Shown: positions 58,974-64,000 of the stretch, one piece after another | Layout: every line of letters starts with the position of its first letter | How positions within the stretch are numbered: position 1 is the stretch's first letter | NCBI RefSeq assembly: GCF_014656215.1 | Contig: NZ_BNBZ01000023.1 | Coordinates: 56,006 to 120,005, forward strand | DNA: 64,000 nucleotides | Direction of reading: 5' to 3' | Origin: Streptomyces zaomyceticus | GTDB lineage: Bacteria > Actinomycetota > Actinomycetes > Streptomycetales > Streptomycetaceae | The notes under the pieces: model-generated | What the model was told of the DNA's origin: nothing | What the model saw: only the letters and a program-made list of their open reading frames with translations | Database searches by the model: none | Program-made: the position numbers and the translations under genes

Positions 58974-59614
58974 GGCCTCTCCTCGTCGAGCCCGGCCTCC
59001 GTCGCACCGGCCCCCTGCGGCTCTATCTGCGCTCCCGCGCCCTGCCCGGCGCACTCGCCGCACTGGTCTGCACGGCGGCGTTCGGCGCCGGCGCGGCCCG
59101 ATGGCTGGTGTCGCTGCCCGACTTCGACCACACGGCCCGGCTGCCGGTCGTCGTCTTCGGCCCGCTGCTCGCGACGGCCGCGATCGGCACCAGTCTGTAC
59201 GCGCCGTGCGACGAACTGGACAGGACGGCGGTACGCGCGTGGTGGCCGCGCCGCCTCGTCCATCTCCTCGCCCCGACGGCGCTCGCCGCGGTCCTGTTCG
59301 CGCTCGCGGTGCCGGGGCACACGGAGGCCTTCGGCCCACCCGCGGCCGTCCGCAACACGCTGGGCCTCACGGGGGTGACGGCGGGCGCCGCCGCCCTTGT
59401 CGGCGCCCGGCTGAGCTGGCTGCCGCCGGCCTTCTTCGTGGGCACGGTCTATCTCGCGGCCCCGTCGCGGCCGGAAGGTGCGGCGCAGTGGTGGGCCTGG
59501 GTGATGCAGCCGGGTCCGGGGACCGGGGCGTGGACGGTGGCGCTCGGCGCGTTCGTGGCGGGCTCGGTCCTGTACGCGTGGCGGGGCGCGCGCCGCACGA
59601 CGGCGGAGTCATAG
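58970..59614 (+). CDS. ABC transporter membrane protein
   Basis: A 214-residue protein with about six membrane helices (PGALAALVCTAAFGAGAARW; LVHLLAPTALAAVLFALAVP; PPAFFVGTVYLAA; WTVALGAFVAGSVLYAW). It is the last gene of the sigma-ABC operon and probably the second permease half. GTG 58970 overlaps the previous stop. Confidence 0.8.
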   Translation: MRPLLVEPGLRRTGPLRLYLRSRALPGALAALVCTAAFGAGAARWLVSLPDFDHTARLPVVVFGPLLATAAIGTSLYAPCDELDRTAVRAWWPRRLVHLLAPTALAAVLFALAVPGHTEAFGPPAAVRNTLGLTGVTAGAAALVGARLSWLPPAFFVGTVYLAAPSRPEGAAQWWAWVMQPGPGTGAWTVALGAFVAGSVLYAWRGARRTTAES

Positions 59615-59694
59615 GCGTACGACGGTGGAGGCGTGCGGCGGCCCGGGCCGGGCAGGCGCGGGCGGCTCCCTCACGAATGTCCTCGCGGGGATGT

Positions 59695-60255
59695 TCAGCC
59701 GAGGAGCCACTCCTTGGTCAGCCCCATGACCTCCGCGCGCGAGCGGCCCCCGTGATCGGCCACGATCAGGTCGTCGGCCACGCGGATCGAGAAGGCGAGC
59801 ATGCTGCGGACCTCGACGTCGCCCTCGTCGGGGCAGATGCCCCGGAAGAGCGAGCGCAGGTATTCCATCCGGCGGTTGTCGGCGCGGCGGAGGCGCGCGG
59901 CCACGGTCTCGTCGCGCCGGGCCCAGTCGCGGACGGCGTGTTCGACGGAGGTACCGGTCACGGGCCCATCGGCGACCCCCTCGACGAAGTCGAACAGCCG
60001 GTCCAGCTTGGCCCGGGGGTCCCCGCCGCCGCTCTCGATCCGCTCGATCACCGCCTCGGTGACCTCGCGCTCCCAGAGGTCGAGCATCTCGGCGAGCAGG
60101 GCGTCGCGGTTGGCGAAGTACCCGTAGAAGCCGCCCTTGCTCACCCCGAGGGCCTGCGCCAGCGGCTCGATCCTCACGGCCTCGGGGCCACCCTCGGCGA
60201 GCGCGCGGAAGCCCTCCTCGATCCATCGGCCGCGGGGTGTGCGGATCGTGCCCAT
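59695..60255 (-). CDS. TetR family transcriptional regulator
   Basis: A 186-residue repressor with HTH WIEEGFRALAEGGPEAVRIE, PLAQALGVSKGGFYGYFANR and DALLAEMLDLWER. The C-terminal ligand domain is helical. It converges with the ABC operon and faces the large non-coding gap to 60742, where its operator should lie. The palindrome at 60346-60368 is one candidate. Confidence 0.87.
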   Translation of the reverse strand: MGTIRTPRGRWIEEGFRALAEGGPEAVRIEPLAQALGVSKGGFYGYFANRDALLAEMLDLWEREVTEAVIERIESGGGDPRAKLDRLFDFVEGVADGPVTGTSVEHAVRDWARRDETVAARLRRADNRRMEYLRSLFRGICPDEGDVEVRSMLAFSIRVADDLIVADHGGRSRAEVMGLTKEWLLG

Positions 60256-60742
60256 GGTGTGTCGCTCCTCACTTCGCCCGTACCCCGACCGACTATACGG
60301 CGGCGTACAGACGGGTCCGCGGCCGATCCGTGCGCCACCGTGCGCAAGCCGAGCGGTCCGCTCGGCTTCCCCCGTACGGACCTGCCGTGATCAAGCCAGT
60401 CCGCCGCCGCGGGGTGTACCGATGGTGTCGCGGGGAATCCGGCGCGAAGGGGAGGTGGGCCGGGCCGGACGAACCCGGGGAGCGGGCCGGGCGGGCCCGA
60501 GGGGCCGGACCGGGCGGGCCCGGGCGCGGGTCGGGCGGGCCTCGGAGGCAGGGCCGGGCGGGCCCGAGGGCCGGCTGTGGCCGGTGGGCGCGCCTCCGCG
60601 GACCGATCCGTTTCCGCCAATCCGCGTCACTTCCGCCGTCCGCGTCCCATCTCCCTTCCCCCACCACACGTTTGTCCCCGCCGTCGTCGCCCCACGAGGA
60701 TGGCGGGGACCGATCGCCGAGACGAGAACGGAGCGACCGACC
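60256..60742. other. non-coding gap with palindrome and GGGCC tracts
   Basis: AAGCCGAGCGG-T-CCGCTCGGCTT (60346-60368) is a perfect palindrome around one base. 60460-60580 is made of GGGCCGGGCGGGCCCGAGG-like repeats with no coding character. The promoters of both flanking genes should be here. Confidence 0.5.
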
Positions 60743-61414
60743 ATGGCAGAACCCGTGACCCTCGACCGCCGCGAAGGACCGCACGGAGAGGTCGTACTGC
60801 GCCGCCGGGACGAGCACTTCGAGATCATCGCCAACGGCACCTTCCTCATGGACACCTCCGACGGGCGCTCGGAGCGGCTCCTGATCGAGGCGGCGCAGGC
60901 CGCGCTGCCCGAGGATTCCCGGGCCGGCGCCTCCGTTCTCGTCGGCGGCCTCGGGGTCGGCTTCTCCCTGGCCCACGCGGCCGCCGACCCCCGCTGGGGC
61001 CGGATCACGGTCGTCGAGCGGGAGGGGGCGATCATCGAGTGGCACCGGCAGGGCCCGCTCGCCTCGGTCTCCGGGGCCGCGCTCGCCGACGCTCGGACAG
61101 TGATCCTGCACACGGACCTGGTGGAGCACCTCCACACCTCCCCCGACACCTACGACGCCCTCTGCCTGGACATCGACAACGGGCCCGACTGGACCGTCAC
61201 CGAGGACAACGAATCCCTGTACGGGGCCGAGGGATTGGCGGCCTGCGCGGCCCGTCTCAACCCCGGTGGAGTGCTCGCCGTCTGGTCGGCCAGACCCTCC
61301 GCCGATTTCGAAGGGTCGTTGCGGAATGCCGGATTCAGCGGGGTACGGACGGAAGAGATCCCCGTTGCCCGGGGCGTCCCCGACGTGGTCCACCTCGGCG
61401 TCCGTCCCGGATAA
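60743..61414 (+). CDS. spermidine-synthase-like SAM-dependent protein
   Basis: A 223-residue protein with the polyamine-synthase/methyltransferase fold: VLVGGLGVGFSLAHAA (motif I), ITVVEREGAIIEWHR (acidic ribose-binding Glu), and YDALCLDIDNGPDW. The N-terminal beta strands (EVVLRRRDEHFEIIANGTFL) replace the longer N-terminal domain of true spermidine synthases. The substrate may be a small amine or another acceptor. ATG 60743. Confidence 0.8.
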   Translation: MAEPVTLDRREGPHGEVVLRRRDEHFEIIANGTFLMDTSDGRSERLLIEAAQAALPEDSRAGASVLVGGLGVGFSLAHAAADPRWGRITVVEREGAIIEWHRQGPLASVSGAALADARTVILHTDLVEHLHTSPDTYDALCLDIDNGPDWTVTEDNESLYGAEGLAACAARLNPGGVLAVWSARPSADFEGSLRNAGFSGVRTEEIPVARGVPDVVHLGVRPG

Positions 61415-61485
61415 CTCCTGGATAGCCGGGACGCCACCGGTACCTCTAGGCTGCTGAGCCGACATCGGCGACGCGAGGCGGGGCA

Positions 61486-62223
61486 ATGGAGCAGACACAC
61501 ACCACTCACCACGGTGCGGCGGCCACTCCGGGTGCCCAGCGCCGGGTACTCGTGGTCGAGGACGACGCCACGATCGTGGAGGCGATCGCCGCGCGACTGC
61601 GCGCCGAGGGCTTTCTCGTCCAGACCGCGACCGACGGCCCGGCGGCCGTGGACGCGGCCGAGGCCTGGCAGCCGGACCTGATGGTCCTGGACGTGATGCT
61701 GCCCGGTTTCGACGGCCTGGAGGTGTGCCGCCGGGTCCAGGCCCAGCGCCCCGTCCCGGTCCTCATGCTGACCGCCCGCGACGACGAGACCGACATGCTG
61801 GTCGGCCTCGGCGTGGGCGCGGACGACTACATGACCAAGCCGTTCTCGATGCGCGAGCTGGCCGCCCGGGTGCACGTACTGCTGCGCCGGGTGGAGCGGG
61901 CCGCGCTGGCGGCGGTCACCCCGCGCAGCGGCATCCTGCGGCTGGGCGAGCTGGAGATCGACCACGCCCAGCGCCGGGTCCGGGTGCGCTCCGAGGACGT
62001 GCACCTGACCCCGACCGAGTTCGACCTGCTGGTCTGCCTGGCCGGCACGCCCCGGGCGGTGCTCTCCCGCGAGCAGCTGCTGGCCGAGGTGTGGGACTGG
62101 GCGGACGCCTCGGGCACCCGGACCGTGGACAGCCACATCAAGGCGCTGCGCCGGAAGATCGGGGCCGAGCGCATCCGCACGGTCCATGGCGTCGGCTACG
62201 CGCTGGAGACCCCGGCGCTGTGA
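61486..62223 (+). CDS. OmpR-family response regulator
   Basis: A 245-residue regulator. The receiver has VLVVEDDATIVEA (acidic pair), LMVLDVMLPGFDG (phospho-Asp near residue 68), VLMLTARDDETDML (Thr) and YMTKPFSMRELAA (Lys). The C-terminal winged helix contains LTPTEFDLLVCLAGTPRAVL and TVDSHIKALRRKI. The stop overlaps the kinase start (GTGA). The order with 2-oxoglutarate dehydrogenase downstream matches what I recall of S. coelicolor. Confidence 0.95.
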   Translation: MEQTHTTHHGAAATPGAQRRVLVVEDDATIVEAIAARLRAEGFLVQTATDGPAAVDAAEAWQPDLMVLDVMLPGFDGLEVCRRVQAQRPVPVLMLTARDDETDMLVGLGVGADDYMTKPFSMRELAARVHVLLRRVERAALAAVTPRSGILRLGELEIDHAQRRVRVRSEDVHLTPTEFDLLVCLAGTPRAVLSREQLLAEVWDWADASGTRTVDSHIKALRRKIGAERIRTVHGVGYALETPAL

Positions 62224-63344
62224 GCCGGCGGGGGCCCGGAGGGCCGCGGGAGCTGCGGGGGCCGGGCGGCGGGGCCCGCCGGCCGCGGCGGATCGTGATC
62301 TCGATCAAGACGAAGCTGGGCACGCTGGTCGTCGGCGCGGTCCTGCTGACCTCCGGGCTCGCCCTGGTGGCGATCCGCACGTCCACGGAGTTCCGGTACA
62401 TCACGATCTTCGCGATGATCGCGACCCTGCTGATCACCCAGTTCGTGGCGCAGTCCCTGACGGCGCCGCTGGACGAGATGACGACGGTGGCGGGGACGAT
62501 CTCTCGCGGTGACTTCACCCGCCGGGTGCGGGGCGCGGACCGGCGGGACGAGCTGGGCGACCTGGCGTCGACGATCAACCGCATGGCGGAGGATCTGGAG
62601 GCCGTCGACCGGCACCGCAAGGAGCTGGTCGCCAATGTGTCGCACGAGCTGCGCACGCCGATCGCCGCGCTCAGGGCCGTACTGGAGAACGTCGTGGACG
62701 GGGTGTCCGAGGCGGATCCGGAGACCATGCGGTCGGCGCTCAAGCAGACCGAGCGGCTGGGCCGGCTCGTGGAGACGCTGCTCGATCTGTCACGTCTTGA
62801 CAACGGTGTCGTCGCGCTGAGGGCGAGCCGCTTCGAGGTCTGGCCCTATCTGTCCGGAGTTCTGCGGGAAGCGAACCTCGCCGCCTCGCAGCGCGGCCTC
62901 TCGTCCACCTCCGGTCTGCACAACCGCACGGACGTGCATCTGCACCTGGACGTGTCGCCGCCGGAGCTGGTGGCGCACGCGGACGCGGAGCGGCTGCACC
63001 AGGTGATGGCGAACCTGATCGACAACGCCGTGAAGCACTCGCCGCCGCACGGCCGGGTCACGGTCAGGGCCCGGCGCGGCCCGTACCCGGACTCGCTGGA
63101 GCTGGAGGTCGAGGACGAGGGTCCCGGCATCCCGGAGTCGGAGCGGCACAAGGTCTTCGAGCGCTTCAACCGGGGCGCGGCGCCGCTCCGGCAGGGCCCG
63201 GGGAGCGACGGCGGCACGGGGCTCGGTCTCGCGATCGCCCGCTGGGCGGTGGATCTGCACGGCGGCGGCATAGGCGTGGCCGAATCATCACGTGGATGCC
63301 GGATCAGAGTCACTCTTCCGGGCAGTCCTCAGTCGAGAGATTGA
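62220..63344 (+). CDS. sensor histidine kinase, partner of the OmpR regulator
   Basis: A 374-residue kinase. Two membrane helices (LGTLVVGAVLLTSGLALVAI and YITIFAMIATLLITQFVAQS) are separated by only about eight residues, so it has no periplasmic sensor and is of the intramembrane-sensing type. HAMP, H-box VANVSHELRTPIAAL, N-box NLIDNAVKHSPPHG and GGTGLGLAIARWAVD follow, all intact. GTG 62220. Confidence 0.93.
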   Translation: MSRRGPGGPRELRGPGGGARRPRRIVISIKTKLGTLVVGAVLLTSGLALVAIRTSTEFRYITIFAMIATLLITQFVAQSLTAPLDEMTTVAGTISRGDFTRRVRGADRRDELGDLASTINRMAEDLEAVDRHRKELVANVSHELRTPIAALRAVLENVVDGVSEADPETMRSALKQTERLGRLVETLLDLSRLDNGVVALRASRFEVWPYLSGVLREANLAASQRGLSSTSGLHNRTDVHLHLDVSPPELVAHADAERLHQVMANLIDNAVKHSPPHGRVTVRARRGPYPDSLELEVEDEGPGIPESERHKVFERFNRGAAPLRQGPGSDGGTGLGLAIARWAVDLHGGGIGVAESSRGCRIRVTLPGSPQSRD

Positions 63345-63613
63345 CGTAGGGTTCGAACCGGAAGAGCTCGTTCTGCGTGTACATGAGCAGGACGTGATCA
63401 GGGGTGCGGCCGAAGAGGGCCGTGCTCGCGCTTTTCCGTACCCTCACACATGCGGAACCCCGCTTGTTTCCCGCCATTCACGGCGCCGAAACACCTCGTC
63501 AAGTGTGACTTGCACGACGTTGGCGCTCCCCGCCTGCACCTCCCGGCCGGACAGGCGTAGCCTTTATTTCCGCTGTCCATCACCTTGTGAAGCGGAAGAG
63601 GGCGGTTGCCGCC

Positions 63614-64000
63614 GTGTCGTCTCAGTCCCCCAGTACCCCGAGCTCCCCGACCGACCAGGACGGGCAGGGCAAGAGCCCCGCAGCCGCCTTCGGTGCCAAT
63701 GAGTGGCTCGTCGACGAGATCTACCAGCAGTACCTCCAGGACCCGAATTCGGTCGATCGTGCCTGGTGGGACTTCTTCGCCGACTACAAGCCCGGAGCGT
63801 CGGAGACCCCGACCGCCCCGGCGCCCACCACTCAGAGCGTGCCCGCCACGCCGCAGACGGGCCCCGCACAGGCCGCGCCTGCCGCTCCCGCGGCCGTTCC
63901 GGCTCCCGCGCCCGCTCCGGTCGCGGCTCCGGCCCCCGCGCCCGCTCCGGCGCCCGTGAAGCCTGCCGCGGCCCCGGCCGCGAAGCCGGCCGCCGCCGCC
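63614..64000 (+). CDS. 2-oxoglutarate dehydrogenase E1/E2-type, N-terminal part, cut by window end
   Basis: The first 129 residues are seen. AAFGANEWLVDEIYQQYLQD followed by VDRAWWDFFADYKPG is the conserved start of actinobacterial 2-oxoglutarate dehydrogenase (OdhA/Kgd type). A long Ala/Pro linker follows, and the acyltransferase and thiamine domains would lie beyond the window. It acts in the tricarboxylic acid cycle. GTG 63614 follows GAAGAGGGCGG. The 269-bp gap before it holds the promoter but no clear operator. Confidence 0.92.
   Translation, partial: MSSQSPSTPSSPTDQDGQGKSPAAAFGANEWLVDEIYQQYLQDPNSVDRAWWDFFADYKPGASETPTAPAPTTQSVPATPQTGPAQAAPAAPAAVPAPAPAPVAAPAPAPAPAPVKPAAAPAAKPAAAA

Noticed and set aside
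60460..60580. GGGCC-rich repeats considered as part of a protein-coding gene upstream of 60743
   Set aside because: An in-frame extension exists but is Gly/Arg/Ala low-complexity with no ribosome site; the ATG at 60743 begins the conserved protein.

Overview
The window is high-GC DNA with strong third-position G/C bias, GTG/TTG starts, many stop-start overlaps of the ATGA/GTGA type, a conservon, a Streptomyces-type split NHEJ locus and an actinobacterial 2-oxoglutarate dehydrogenase start. All of this points to a Streptomyces chromosome. From about 21 kb to the right end the gene order resembles, from memory, the S. coelicolor core segment running from Ku/LigD down past lon to the 2-oxoglutarate dehydrogenase gene (around SCO5309-SCO5281). 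The locus comparison is from memory, not from a search.

Positions 1 to about 16,821 are an actinomycete integrative and conjugative element (AICE) of the pSAM2 type. It is cut by the left window edge and ends on the right at a truncated tRNA 3' end (attR). Reading on the minus strand from the inside outwards come a transfer/spread operon (12145 down to 6282: small proteins, DUF2637 membrane protein, GGDEF diguanylate cyclase, C5 cytosine methyltransferase, zinc-binding protein, TraB/FtsK translocase), a CTAG-rich operator cluster, a block of small proteins, a replication protein, a 257-bp palindromic iteron region, excisionase, integrase and an HNH-like gene. To the right lie the control genes: an HTH regulator coupled to a Nudix hydrolase (compare pSAM2 Pif), an HD-domain protein with a double winged-helix GntR regulator, and an AT-richer methyltransferase cargo gene beside attR.

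From 16.8 to 21 kb is a zone of small or hypothetical genes bounded by two near-identical 46-bp copies of a tRNA-type terminator. This suggests repeated insertion at one tRNA site. From 21 to 36 kb come small stress-type proteins (DUF6325, SHOCT), divergent ku and ligD-polymerase/ligase genes for end joining, a HEAT-repeat protein, a lipoprotein-histidine kinase pair, and a SEDS glycan polymerase with its class B penicillin-binding protein.

From 35 to 50 kb are two divergent ferritin-like diiron oxygenases with a TetR regulator, an NlpC/P60 hydrolase, a conservon (kinase, roadblock, DUF742, GTPase) ending in a StyA-like flavin monooxygenase, a PP2C-like protein, a MarR regulator with a long repetitive N-terminus, a GH25 lysozyme and a lytic polysaccharide monooxygenase preceded by a DasR-like site. 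From 50 to 64 kb are lon with a HAIR operator, a GNAT enzyme, an ECF sigma/anti-sigma/ABC exporter operon, a TetR regulator, a spermidine-synthase-like protein, an OmpR-type two-component system, and the 5' end of the 2-oxoglutarate dehydrogenase gene, cut by the window edge.
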